From positions 6,972,501 through 7,036,500 of the forward strand of contig NZ_JAOTIK010000001.1 of assembly GCF_030116705.1 (NCBI RefSeq): DNA of 64,000 nucleotides, read 5' to 3'. Both the position numbers and the translations under genes were made by a program. This stretch comes from Streptomyces sp. ML-6 (GTDB lineage Bacteria > Actinomycetota > Actinomycetes > Streptomycetales > Streptomycetaceae). Below the pieces are notes generated by a model. That model did no database searches and was not told where the DNA came from. It worked only from the letters and a program-made list of their open reading frames with translations. Positions 33,420 to 42,032 of the stretch are shown piece after piece; within the stretch, counting starts at the first letter, position 1; the number at the start of each line of letters is the position of its first letter.

Positions 33420-35189
33420 GTGTCGCAGGACGAACAGAGAACGGGTGGCCGGGGGGATCTGCCGGTGACGGCGGACCTCCTCGGCCACCCGGCCCAGGAC
33501 CGGCACCCCAGGACGGACCGGGTGGTGTTCGGCGTCACCGCCGTCCTCACCCTCGCCTTCGTGGTGTGGGGGGCCACCGCCACCGACTCGCTGGAAAAAG
33601 TCTCCAGCTCCATGCTCAACGGCCTGATCCACAACGGTGGCTGGGCCTTCATGCTGGCCGCGTCCGGCTTCGTCGTCTTCGCCCTCTGGCTCGCCATCAG
33701 CCGCTACGGAAACATCTCCCTCGGCCAGGAGGGCGAGGAGCCCGAGTTCCGCACCGTGTCCTGGGTCGCCATGATGTTCAGCGCGGGCATGGGCATCGGC
33801 CTGATGTTCTACGGGGTCAGCGAGCCCCTCGCCCACTTCACCGCCCCGCCGCCCGGCACCCACCCCGCCTCCGCCGCCGAGGCGATGCAGACGGCGATGG
33901 CCACCACCCTCTTCCACTGGACCCTCCACCCCTGGGCGATCTACGCCGTCGTCGGCCTGGCCATCGCGTACAGCACCTTCCGGCGCCGCAGGCGGCAGAC
34001 GATCAGCGCCGTCTTCGAGCCGCTCATCGGCGCCCGGCACGCCCACGGGGGGATCGGCCGGCTGATCGACATCCTCGCCATCTTCGCGACGCTCTTCGGC
34101 TCCGCCGCGTCCCTGGGCCTCGGCGCCCTCCAGATCGGCAGCGGCTTCCACGAACTGAACTGGAAGGAGAAGACCGGCACCGGACTCCTGGTCCTGATCA
34201 TCGCGGTCCTGACCGTCGCCTTCGTCGCCTCGGCGGTCTCCGGCGTCGAGAAGGGCATCCAGTGGCTCTCCAACACCAACATGGTGCTGGCCCTGCTCCT
34301 GGCCGTCTTCGTCTTCGTCGCGGGCCCCACCATCATCGTGCTCGACCTGCTGCCCACCTCGATCGCCGCCTACTTCGGCAACCTGGCCCAGCTCGCCGGG
34401 CGCACCGAGGCCACCGGCGCGGGCGACGTGGCCGACTGGCTCGGCAGCTGGACCGTCTTCTACTGGGCCTGGTGGATCTCCTGGACGCCCTTCGTCGGCA
34501 TGTTCATCGCCCGCATCAGCCGCGGCCGGACGATCCGGCAGTTCATCGGCGGGGTCATCCTGGTGCCCAGCGCCGTCAGCCTGGTCTGGTTCGCGATCTT
34601 CGGCGGCACGGCGATCGACTTCCAGGAGGCGGGCGAGCTCGGCGGCGCCACCACCCCGGAGGCCCAGCTCTTCGGAGTGCTCCAGCAGTTCCCGCTCGCC
34701 ATGGTGATGAGCGTGGTGGTGATGATCCTGGTCGGCATCTTCTTCGTCTCGGGCGCGGACGCCGCCTCCCTCGTCATGGGCACCCTCTCCCAGAAGGGCA
34801 TCCTCGAACCGGCCAGGTGGGTCGTCGTCTTCTGGGGAGTGACCACCGGCGCGGTGGCCGCGATCATGCTGCTCATCGGCAACGGCAAGGGCGACGCCCT
34901 CGCCGGACTCCAGAACCTGACGATCCTGGTCGCCGCGCCGTTCACCCTCGTGATGATCGGCATGTGCGTGGCGCTGATGCGGGACCTGCGCCACGACCCG
35001 CTGATCGTACGGCGCGAATTCGGCGTGGAGGCCGTGGAGTCCGCCGTCATCGAGGGGCACGCGAAGTACGCCGGCGACTTCGAGATCCGGATCGGCCCCG
35101 GCGGCAGCCGGATCACCACCGGACTCCACGAACACGGCACGCCCCCGCCGGGCTCCCCCTCCGGCCCTGCCGAGGCCCCGGGCGACTGA
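33420..35189 (+). CDS. BCCT-family betaine/choline/carnitine transporter
   Basis: A 589-residue secondary transporter with twelve predicted membrane segments that takes up trimethylammonium compounds such as glycine betaine, usually with Na+, for osmoprotection or catabolism. Family marks are MMFSAGMGIGLMFYGVSEPL, the tryptophan-rich segment VFYWAWWISWTPFVGMFIAR, and VVVMILVGIFFVSGADAASL. The C-terminal cytoplasmic tail is short. GTG at 33420 is preferred because GAAAGG lies 8 bases upstream; a GTG 9 bases earlier overlaps that site. No betaine enzymes are beside it. Confidence 0.93.
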   Translation: MSQDEQRTGGRGDLPVTADLLGHPAQDRHPRTDRVVFGVTAVLTLAFVVWGATATDSLEKVSSSMLNGLIHNGGWAFMLAASGFVVFALWLAISRYGNISLGQEGEEPEFRTVSWVAMMFSAGMGIGLMFYGVSEPLAHFTAPPPGTHPASAAEAMQTAMATTLFHWTLHPWAIYAVVGLAIAYSTFRRRRRQTISAVFEPLIGARHAHGGIGRLIDILAIFATLFGSAASLGLGALQIGSGFHELNWKEKTGTGLLVLIIAVLTVAFVASAVSGVEKGIQWLSNTNMVLALLLAVFVFVAGPTIIVLDLLPTSIAAYFGNLAQLAGRTEATGAGDVADWLGSWTVFYWAWWISWTPFVGMFIARISRGRTIRQFIGGVILVPSAVSLVWFAIFGGTAIDFQEAGELGGATTPEAQLFGVLQQFPLAMVMSVVVMILVGIFFVSGADAASLVMGTLSQKGILEPARWVVVFWGVTTGAVAAIMLLIGNGKGDALAGLQNLTILVAAPFTLVMIGMCVALMRDLRHDPLIVRREFGVEAVESAVIEGHAKYAGDFEIRIGPGGSRITTGLHEHGTPPPGSPSGPAEAPGD

Positions 35190-35237
35190 CGGCCGCACCT
35201 CCCCGGGCGGAGGGCAGCCCGTAGGATCGGCACCCTG

Positions 35238-36875
35238 ATGACTGCCACTCTCGTCGCCAAGGACCTCGCCGCCGGACACGGCGACCGCACGCTCTTCGCC
35301 GGACTCGACCTCGTCGTCGGGCCCGGGGACGTGATCGGTCTCGTCGGAGTCAACGGAGCCGGCAAATCGTCCCTCCTCCGGCTGCTCGCCGGACTCGACC
35401 GGCCGGAGGAGGGCGAACTGCGGCTCTCCCCGCCCACCGCCACCGTCGGCCACCTCCCGCAGGAGCCGGAGCGGCGGCCGGGCGAGACGGTGCGGGAGTT
35501 CCTGGCCCGCCGCACCGGGGTCGCCGAGGCGCAGGCCGCGATGGACGCCGCGACGCAGGGCCTGGTCGACGGGGCCCCGGGCGCGGACGACGCCTACGCC
35601 GAGACCCTGGAGCGCTGGCTGTCCCTCGGCGGCGCCGACCTGGACGAGCGCGCCGCCGAGGTCGCGGACGACCTCGGACTGACCGTCGGGCTCGACCTGC
35701 CGATGACCGCCCTCTCCGGTGGCCAGGCCGCCCGCGCGGGCCTGGCCTCCCTCCTGCTCTCCCGCTACGACGTCTTCCTGCTGGACGAACCCACCAACGA
35801 CCTCGACCTGGACGGACTGGAACGACTGGAGCGCTACGTCTCCGGGCTGCGCTCGGGCACCGTGGTCATCAGCCACGACCGCGAATTCCTGATGCGCACG
35901 GTCACCAAGGTCCTCGAACTTGACCTGGCCCAGCAGCAGATCAACCTGTACGGCGGCGGATACGCGGCCTACCTGGAGGAACGCGAGCGGGCCCGCCGGC
36001 ACGCCCGCGAGGAGTACGAGGAGTACGCCGACAAGCGCGCCGCCCTCGAAGGGCGCGCCCAGACCCAGCGGGCCTGGATGGAGAAGGGCGTCAAGAACGC
36101 CCGCCGCAAGGCCACCGACTCCGACAAGACCGGCCGCAAGTTCCGCAGCGAGTCGAGCGAGAAGCAGGCCGCCAAGGCACGGCAGACCCAGCGCATGATC
36201 GAACGGCTCGAAGTCGTCGAGGAACCGCGCAAGGAGTGGGAGCTGCGGATGGAGATCGCCGCCGCGCCCCGCTCGGGTTCGGTCGTCGCGACCCTGCGCG
36301 AGGCGCGGGCCGTGCGCGGCGACTTCGTCTTCGGACCGGCCTCACTGCAGATCGACTGGGCGGACCGGGTCGCCATCACCGGAGCCAACGGATCGGGCAA
36401 GTCCACGCTCCTCGCCGCGCTGCTCGGCCGCCTCCCGCTGGACTCCGGTCACGCGACGCTCGGTTCGGGCGTGGTGGTCGGCGAGGTCGACCAGGCGCGC
36501 AAGCTCTTCCACGGCACGGAATCGCTGCTGGAGGCGTTCTGCGCGGCCGTGCCCGACACCGAACCGGCCGAGGTGCGCACGCTGCTCGCCAAGTTCGGCC
36601 TGCGCGCGGACCACGTGACGCGCTCCGCGACGACCCTCTCCCCGGGCGAACGCACCAGGGCCGCCCTCGCGCTGCTCCAGGGCAGGGGCGTCAACCTCCT
36701 CGTGCTCGACGAGCCGACGAACCACCTCGACCTGCCCGCGATCGAACAGCTGGAATCGGCGCTGGAGTCGTACCCGGGAACGCTCCTGCTGGTCACGCAC
36801 GACCGGCGGATGCTGGACGCGGTGCGCACGACGCGGCGCGTGGAGGTGGCGGCGGGGAAGGTGACGGAGGTCTGA
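35238..36875 (+). CDS. ABC-F family ATPase (ribosome-associated)
   Basis: A 545-residue protein with two ABC ATPase domains and no membrane segments. Domain one has GVNGAGKSSLLRLLAG, LSGGQAARAGLASLLLSRYD and FLLDEPTNDLDLD; domain two has GANGSGKSTLLAALLG, LSPGERTRAALALLQG and VLDEPTNHLDLPAIE. The linker between them is long, charged and helical (ERERARRHAREEYEEYADKR), typical of the P-site tRNA interaction motif of ABC-F proteins. These act on ribosomes, either as translation factors (EttA-like) or as antibiotic resistance proteins. No antibiotic pathway is adjacent, so a housekeeping role is as likely. The start is ATG. Confidence 0.93.
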   Translation: MTATLVAKDLAAGHGDRTLFAGLDLVVGPGDVIGLVGVNGAGKSSLLRLLAGLDRPEEGELRLSPPTATVGHLPQEPERRPGETVREFLARRTGVAEAQAAMDAATQGLVDGAPGADDAYAETLERWLSLGGADLDERAAEVADDLGLTVGLDLPMTALSGGQAARAGLASLLLSRYDVFLLDEPTNDLDLDGLERLERYVSGLRSGTVVISHDREFLMRTVTKVLELDLAQQQINLYGGGYAAYLEERERARRHAREEYEEYADKRAALEGRAQTQRAWMEKGVKNARRKATDSDKTGRKFRSESSEKQAAKARQTQRMIERLEVVEEPRKEWELRMEIAAAPRSGSVVATLREARAVRGDFVFGPASLQIDWADRVAITGANGSGKSTLLAALLGRLPLDSGHATLGSGVVVGEVDQARKLFHGTESLLEAFCAAVPDTEPAEVRTLLAKFGLRADHVTRSATTLSPGERTRAALALLQGRGVNLLVLDEPTNHLDLPAIEQLESALESYPGTLLLVTHDRRMLDAVRTTRRVEVAAGKVTEV

Positions 36876-36883
36876 CACCCGGG

Positions 36884-36927
36884 CCCGGCGCGCCGTCCCG
36901 AGGCCCGAGCCCCGGCGCGCCGTCCCG
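36884..36927. repeat. 17-base direct repeat
   Basis: CCCGGCGCGCCGTCCCG occurs at 36884-36900 and again at 36911-36927, with 10 bases between. It lies just downstream of the ABC-F gene and runs into a hairpin terminator. Each copy contains the GGCGCGCC palindrome. Confidence 0.7.
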
Positions 36928-36942
36928 GCCCGCCGGGCCGGG
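36924..36942 (+). terminator. Hairpin terminator after the ABC-F gene
   Basis: CCCGGCCC pairs with GGGCCGGG across a 3-base loop, about 50 bases beyond the stop codon. Confidence 0.5.
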
Positions 36943-36968
36943 GAACCGGGCGCAGCCCGTGGACCCGG

Positions 36969-37076
36969 TTGGTATGCCAAACAGGGGGCCGCTCCGACCT
37001 GAACCCACTTCGTGCGGAGAGAATCCCCTGGTCGCCTGAGCGCCCCATTTCGGGGTGCCCATTTTTGGTATGCCAA
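36969..37076. promoter_or_regulatory. Pair of identical TTGGTATGCCAA operator-like sites
   Basis: The 12-mer TTGGTATGCCAA (TTGG-4-CCAA dyad) occurs exactly twice in this gap, at 36969-36980 and 37065-37076, 96 bases apart. In sequence this GC-rich an exact repeat of such a mixed 12-mer is unlikely by chance. The form resembles sites of FCD-type GntR regulators (TTGGTNNNCCAA-like). The second copy ends 73 bases before the 96-residue gene. No GntR gene is adjacent, so the regulator is elsewhere. DNA looping between the two sites is possible. Confidence 0.6.
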
Positions 37077-37149
37077 GTGTTAGTGTCGCTTCAGCCGTGG
37101 ACCGCCGTCCGGCCGGAACGGTCCTGACCCCGCATCCGCAGGAGACCCC

Positions 37150-37440
37150 GTGCGAACCCGCCGGCGCGCCGCCCACGCACGGCTGCACCACCTGCGGGGC
37201 GTGACCGGACGGAACCTCGTACGGGAACCGCACGGCACCACCCCGCTGCGCCTGCTGGAGCGCACCGGGCCGCTGGGCACCCGGCTCCTCGTGCCGCCCG
37301 GCATCGTGATCGACCGGCGCCCCGGCGTCCACGGCGAGGACCGCATCGTCCCGGCGAACCTGCGCCCCCGCACCGCGCCGCGCCCCGCTCCGGCCCCACG
37401 GGCCGGCGCCCCGGACCGAAGGAGAGACACCCCATGCTGA
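37150..37440 (+). CDS. Unidentified 96-residue protein coupled to the amidohydrolase gene
   Basis: I do not recognise this family. Coding is supported by a GTG start behind CAGGAGA, almost exclusive G/C third positions, and a stop that overlaps the next gene's ATG by 7 bases (ATGCTGA), a sign of translational coupling. The product is basic and Arg-rich at its N-terminus (RTRRRAAHARLHHLRGV), with a central LLERTGPLGTRLLVPPGIVI and a Pro/Arg-rich tail. There is no signal peptide or membrane segment. It lies directly behind two identical operator-like sites. It may be a partner or regulator of the downstream amidohydrolase, or a remnant of a longer gene. Confidence 0.55.
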   Translation: MRTRRRAAHARLHHLRGVTGRNLVREPHGTTPLRLLERTGPLGTRLLVPPGIVIDRRPGVHGEDRIVPANLRPRTAPRPAPAPRAGAPDRRRDTPC

Positions 37441-38642
37441 TCACGAACGTCCGTCCCTGGGGCGGTGAGCCGTGCGACATCGAGATCGAGAAGGGCACGA
37501 TCACCGCGCTCGCTCCGCACGACCCGGACCGCGCCCCGGCCGACGACACCGTGGCGGGACGGGGACGGCTCGCCCTGCCGTCGTTCTCCGACGTCCACTG
37601 CCACCTGGACTCCACCCGGATCGGTCTGCCCTTCCGCCCCCACACCGGAGGCCCCGGCGTCTGGGCCATGACCATGAACGACCGCGCCCACTGGCGCGAG
37701 GACGAGTGGAGCGTCGCCGAACGGGCCACGCACACCCTGGGCCGCATGATCGAGCGCGGCACCACCCGGGTCCGCAGCTACGCGCAGATCGACGCGGACT
37801 GCGGACTGGAGCGGTTCGAGGGTGTCCTCGCCGCCAAGGAGGCGCACGCCGGCCGGTGCGAGGTCGAGATCATGGCCTTCCCGCAGGCCGGCCTGCTCAG
37901 GGAGAAGGGCGTGCCGGAACTGATGGACCGGGCGCTCTCCGCGGGCGCGGCCGTCGTCGGCGGCATCGACCCCTGCACCCTGGACCGGGACCCGGTGCGC
38001 CACCTGGACATCCTCTTCGGCCTCGCCGAGCGCCACCGGGCACCGATCGACGTCCACCTCCACGAACCCGGCGCACTGGGCGTGTTCAGCGTCGACCTCA
38101 TCCTGGAACGGGTGCGCGCCCTCGACATGGCCGGCCGGGTGACGATCTCGCACGCGTACGACCTGGGCGGCGTGGACGAGGCGACGACCCGACGGCTCGT
38201 CGAGGAGTTCGCGGAACTGGACATCGCGATGGCGACCGTGGCCCCCGCCCAGCACCGGGCCCTGCCACTGGCCGACCTGACGGCCGCCGGTGTGCGCGTC
38301 GGCCTGGGCGAGGACGGCCAGCGCGACTTCTGGTCGCCCTACGGCAACGGGGACATGCTGGACCGGACCTGGCAGCTGGCCTTCACCAACCGCTACCGCG
38401 CCGACGAACTGATCGAGCACTGCGTGGCCGTCGCCGGCCGCGGCGGCGCCTCGATCCTCCACCCGGACCTGCCGCGCCTGGCCTCCGTCGCCGACCGCCC
38501 CGGGGTCGCCGTGGGCGACGCCGCCGATCTGCTGCTGGTCGAGGGCGAGACGGTGACGTCCGCCGTCATGGACCGCAGCGACGACCGCACGGTCCTGCAC
38601 GCGGGCCGGGTCGTCGCCGACGGCCTGCGACTCGTCGGCTGA
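37434..38642 (+). CDS. Cytosine deaminase-like amidohydrolase
   Basis: A 402-residue metal-dependent hydrolase of the cytosine deaminase/related amidohydrolase branch. Metal ligands are seen in DVHCHLDSTRIG (His-x-His), VHLHEPGALG (His), TISHAYDLGG (His) and GLGEDGQRDFWSPYGNGDML (Asp). The family's VRSYAQIDADCGL element is present in the form following TRVRSYAQID. The reaction is hydrolytic deamination or ring opening of a pyrimidine, triazine or similar nitrogen heterocycle. AAGGAGAGA lies 7 bases before ATG, inside the preceding gene. No permease is adjacent. Confidence 0.88.
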   Translation: MLITNVRPWGGEPCDIEIEKGTITALAPHDPDRAPADDTVAGRGRLALPSFSDVHCHLDSTRIGLPFRPHTGGPGVWAMTMNDRAHWREDEWSVAERATHTLGRMIERGTTRVRSYAQIDADCGLERFEGVLAAKEAHAGRCEVEIMAFPQAGLLREKGVPELMDRALSAGAAVVGGIDPCTLDRDPVRHLDILFGLAERHRAPIDVHLHEPGALGVFSVDLILERVRALDMAGRVTISHAYDLGGVDEATTRRLVEEFAELDIAMATVAPAQHRALPLADLTAAGVRVGLGEDGQRDFWSPYGNGDMLDRTWQLAFTNRYRADELIEHCVAVAGRGGASILHPDLPRLASVADRPGVAVGDAADLLLVEGETVTSAVMDRSDDRTVLHAGRVVADGLRLVG

Positions 38643-38653
38643 CGGACCGGGAC

Positions 38654-38680
38654 GGCCGGTCCCCGGGCCGGGGACCGGCC
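38654..38680. terminator. Bidirectional hairpin terminator between amidohydrolase and tex
   Basis: GGCCGGTCCCC (38654-38664) pairs perfectly with GGGGACCGGCC (38670-38680) across a 5-base loop, between convergent genes. Confidence 0.75.
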
Positions 38681-38794
38681 GGGGCCGGGGAGGGCACGCC
38701 GCGGGCGCACCCCTCCCGCCCCGTCACCGCTTCCTGCCGCCCCGCTCCGGATCGGCCAGCCCGGCCCGCCGCAGGGCGTCCGCCATCGCGCTGT

Positions 38795-41110
38795 TCACCG
38801 GCGCCGGGGCCGGACGGGCAGGGGCGCCGCCCCGCGCCGCTCGCGCCCCTGGCCACCGCGTCGCTCGCCGCCGCCCTGCCCCTGGCGCTGGCGCGGCGGA
38901 CGCCCGCCCCGCTCGCCGCCCGGGGCCCCGGCACCCGCCGCCCCGTCGTCCAGCCGCAGCGTCAACGAGATCCGCTTGCGCGGGATGTCGACGTCCATGA
39001 CCTTGACCTTCACGATGTCGCCCGGCTTCACGACGTCCCGCGGGTCCTTCACGAACGTCCGCGACATCGCCGACACGTGCACCAGGCCGTCCTGGTGCAC
39101 ACCGACGTCCACGAACGCGCCGAACGCCGCGACATTGGTGACGACGCCCTCCAGCACCATCCCGGCCGCCAGGTCGCCGATCTTCTCGACGCCCTCCTTG
39201 AAGGTGGCCGTGCGGAACGCCGGACGCGGGTCGCGGCCCGGCTTCTCCAGCTCCTTCAGGATGTCGGTGACCGTCGGCAGACCGAACTTCTCGTCCACGA
39301 AGTCGTCGGCCCGCAGCGACCGCAGCACACCCGTGTTGCCGATCAGCGAGGCGACGTCGCCGCCCGTCCGCTTCACCATCGCCCGCACCACCGGGTACGC
39401 CTCCGGGTGCACGCTGGAGGCGTCCAGCGGGTCCTCGCCCCGGATGCGCAGGAAGCCCGCGCACTGCTCGTACGCCTTCGGGCCCAGCCGCGCCACGTCC
39501 TTGAGCGACTTGCGGGACCGGAAGGGGCCGTTGGCGTCGCGGTGCGCGACGATGTTCTCCGCGAGCCCCGAGCTGATCCCGGACACCCGCGAGAGCAGCG
39601 GCGCGGAAGCCGTGTTGACGTCGACACCGACCCCGTTCACACAGTCCTCGACCACCGCGTCCAGCGAGCGCGACAGCTTCACCTCGGACAGGTCGTGCTG
39701 GTACTGGCCGACCCCGATCGACTTCGGGTCGATCTTCACCAGCTCCGCGAGGGGGTCCTGCAGCCGCCGCGCGATGGAGACGGCGCCGCGCAACGACACG
39801 TCCATGTCGGGGAGTTCCTGTGAGGCGAAGGCCGACGCCGAGTACACCGACGCGCCCGCCTCCGACACCATCACCTTGGTGAGCTTCAACTCCGGGTGCT
39901 TGTCGATGAGCTCACCGGCGAGCTTGTCGGTCTCGCGGGACGCGGTGCCGTTGCCGATCGCGATCAGGTCGACGTCGTGGGCCTTCGCCAGCCGCTCCAG
40001 CGTGGCCAGCGACTGGTCCCACTTGTTCGCGGGCACGTGCGGGTGGATGACGTCCGTCGCGACGACCTTGCCGGTCGCGTCGACCACGGCGACCTTCACC
40101 CCCGTACGGAAACCGGGGTCGAGCCCGAGCGTGGCCCGCGTCCCGGCCGGGGCGGCCAGCAGCAGGTCGCGCAGGTTCGACGCGAAGACGCGCACCGCCT
40201 CGTCCTCCGCCGCCGTGCGCAGCCGCAGCCGCAGGTCGATGCCGAGGTGCACCAGGATGCGGGTCCGCCAGGCCCAGCGCACGGTGTCGCCGAGCCACTT
40301 GTCGCCGGGCCGGCCCCGGTCGCTCACCCCGAAGCGCCGGGCGATCAGGTTCTCGTACGTCGAGGGGCCGGGGGCCTCGGACGGCTCCTCAGGCTCCAGG
40401 ACCAGGTCGAGCACGTCCTCCTTCTCGCCCCGGAGCATCGCGAGCACCCGGTGCGAGGGCAGCTCGGTGAACGGCTCGGCGAAGTCGAAGTAGTCGGCGA
40501 ACTTCGCCCCCGCCTCCTCCTTGCCCTCCCGCACCTTGGCGGCCAGCCGCCCGCGCGTCCACATGCGCTCGCGCAGCTCGCCGATCAGGTCCGCGTCCTC
40601 GGAGAACCGCTCGGTGAGGATGGCACGCGCCCCCTCCAGCGCCGCCGCGCCGTTCGCGACCCCCTTGTCGGCGTCGACGAAGGCGGCGGCAGCGGCGAGC
40701 GGGTCCACCGAAGGGTCGCCGAGCAGGCCGTCGGCGAGCGGTTCGAGCCCCGCCTCCCGGGCGATCTGCGCCTTCGTGCGCCGCTTGGGCTTGAACGGCA
40801 GATAGATGTCCTCGAGCCGCGCCTTGGTCCCGGCGGCCCGGATCTGCGCCTCCAGGGCCTCGTCCAGCTTGCCCTGCTCGCGCACGGAGTCGAGGATCGC
40901 CGCACGGCGGTCCTCCAGCTCCCGCAGGTACCGCAGCCGTTCCTCGAGCGTGCGCAGCTGCGCGTCGTCGAGCATCTCGGTCGCTTCCTTGCGGTAACGC
41001 GCGATGAACGGCACGGTCGAACCGCCGTCGAGCAGCTCGACGGCCGCCTTCACCTGCCGTTCGCGTACGCCGAGCTCCTCGGCGATCCTGCCTTCGATGG
41101 ACGTCGTCAC
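38795..41110 (-). CDS. tex: Tex-family S1-domain transcription accessory protein, C-terminus frameshifted
   Basis: As read, 771 residues. The Tex N-terminal helical region (VPFIARYRKEATEMLDDAQL) comes first. The YqgF/RNase H-like core has LGLDPGFRTGVKVAVVD and GNGTASRETDKL, followed by MVSEAGASVYSAS and GVGQYQHDL. Then come helix-hairpin-helix (DVNTASAPLLSRVSGIS) and S1 domains (GMVLEGVVTNVAAFGAFVDV, KVKVMDVDIPRKRISLTL). Tex binds RNA and affects transcription. GTG at 41110 is where family members begin. The tail ends in RRGAAPLPVRPRRR, but the other frame continues to 38724 with the conserved NSAMADALRRAGLADP ending, so a one-base change near 38830-38870 likely truncated it. Upstream, the frame stays open into a decayed SCO6745-family gene. 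Confidence 0.92.
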   Translation of the reverse strand: MTTSIEGRIAEELGVRERQVKAAVELLDGGSTVPFIARYRKEATEMLDDAQLRTLEERLRYLRELEDRRAAILDSVREQGKLDEALEAQIRAAGTKARLEDIYLPFKPKRRTKAQIAREAGLEPLADGLLGDPSVDPLAAAAAFVDADKGVANGAAALEGARAILTERFSEDADLIGELRERMWTRGRLAAKVREGKEEAGAKFADYFDFAEPFTELPSHRVLAMLRGEKEDVLDLVLEPEEPSEAPGPSTYENLIARRFGVSDRGRPGDKWLGDTVRWAWRTRILVHLGIDLRLRLRTAAEDEAVRVFASNLRDLLLAAPAGTRATLGLDPGFRTGVKVAVVDATGKVVATDVIHPHVPANKWDQSLATLERLAKAHDVDLIAIGNGTASRETDKLAGELIDKHPELKLTKVMVSEAGASVYSASAFASQELPDMDVSLRGAVSIARRLQDPLAELVKIDPKSIGVGQYQHDLSEVKLSRSLDAVVEDCVNGVGVDVNTASAPLLSRVSGISSGLAENIVAHRDANGPFRSRKSLKDVARLGPKAYEQCAGFLRIRGEDPLDASSVHPEAYPVVRAMVKRTGGDVASLIGNTGVLRSLRADDFVDEKFGLPTVTDILKELEKPGRDPRPAFRTATFKEGVEKIGDLAAGMVLEGVVTNVAAFGAFVDVGVHQDGLVHVSAMSRTFVKDPRDVVKPGDIVKVKVMDVDIPRKRISLTLRLDDGAAGAGAPGGERGGRPPRQRQGQGGGERRGGQGRERRGAAPLPVRPRRR

Positions 41111-41299
41111 GGTTCTACCGACTCGCCTTCTCGTACTGGCTCTACTGGCTGTGCTTGCCGGGGCGGGGCCCCTCCGCCTGCATTGTGCCGGGTGGCCGGG
41201 CGCCGTGTCGCCCGGCCGCTCCGGACGACCGCCCACGAGCACACCCATGACGGGCGGCGGCTCCGCGACGCCCGTCGTGGCCGGGCGGGGGCGTCGGCC

Positions 41300-41885
41300 C
41301 TTGCCGATCAGACCGGCCGGGAACGCGCCCGCCGACGTCGCCGTGAGGAGGAAGCCGCGCGCCGGCTCGGTGAGCCGCTCCACGCCCCGCGCGCCCAGGT
41401 GCTCGTACGGTGCCGCGTCCATCCGGTCCGTGGCCTCCTCCAGCTCCGCCCGGAGCGTGATGCCCGCCCCGGTCAACTCGCCCTCGCCGTCCAGGAGTCC
41501 GCGCCCCCGCAGCCGTTCGCCGGCCGCGTCCCGGTCGTCGCGGTGCCGGCCCCGGCCGGCGAGCACCCGGCGCGGGGACATCCCCTTGCCGGTCGCCGTG
41601 TGGCCGACCAGGGCCTCCAGCGGGTCGAGTCCGGCGGACAGGAGCGCGGCGACACGGCCGTCGCCGCGGTGCTCGCGCAACGGCGGGCCGGCGTGCCAGT
41701 AGGCCGGATGGGGTTCCTCGGGCACCGGGAGATCGGTGTGGGCGGTGTGGAGCGGCCGGGCGTGTCGGGTGCACCCCTCGGCCGCGCGCAGCGCCGGGCC
41801 GGCCGCCTCGGCCGGCTCGGGGGAGGCGACGACCTCCTCGCCCAGCAACCGCCGGAGCGTCGAGTCGGCGGCGCGCAGCCGGCCC
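41300..41885 (-). pseudogene. N-terminally truncated SCO6745-family (SalK-like) protein remnant
   Basis: The reading frame carries the C-terminal two thirds of an SCO6745-type protein: RLRAADSTLRRLLGEEVVAS, PEEPHPAYWHAGPPLREHRG, DGRVAALLSAGLDPLEALVG, HTATGK, GRGLLDGEGELTGAGI and TSAGAFPAGLIGKG. The first 100 or so residues expected from the family are absent; the upstream DNA (41886-42000) shows no family sequence. There is no proper start and no stop, and the frame runs straight into tex. It is read as a decayed gene. In relatives, this gene stands beside tex, which fits a local deletion. Confidence 0.7.
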
Positions 41886-42032
41886 TCCCGAACCGCCCGT
41901 CCCCGGCATCCCTGCGTCCCGGCACCCCCGTTCTCACCGCACCCCCCCGTCCCGCCCTGCGGCCGGGAATGGCAGGAAAGGTGGGTTTCTCGTCATTGCG
42001 GCCGTGCCCCGACGCCGCCCAGGATGGCGGAC

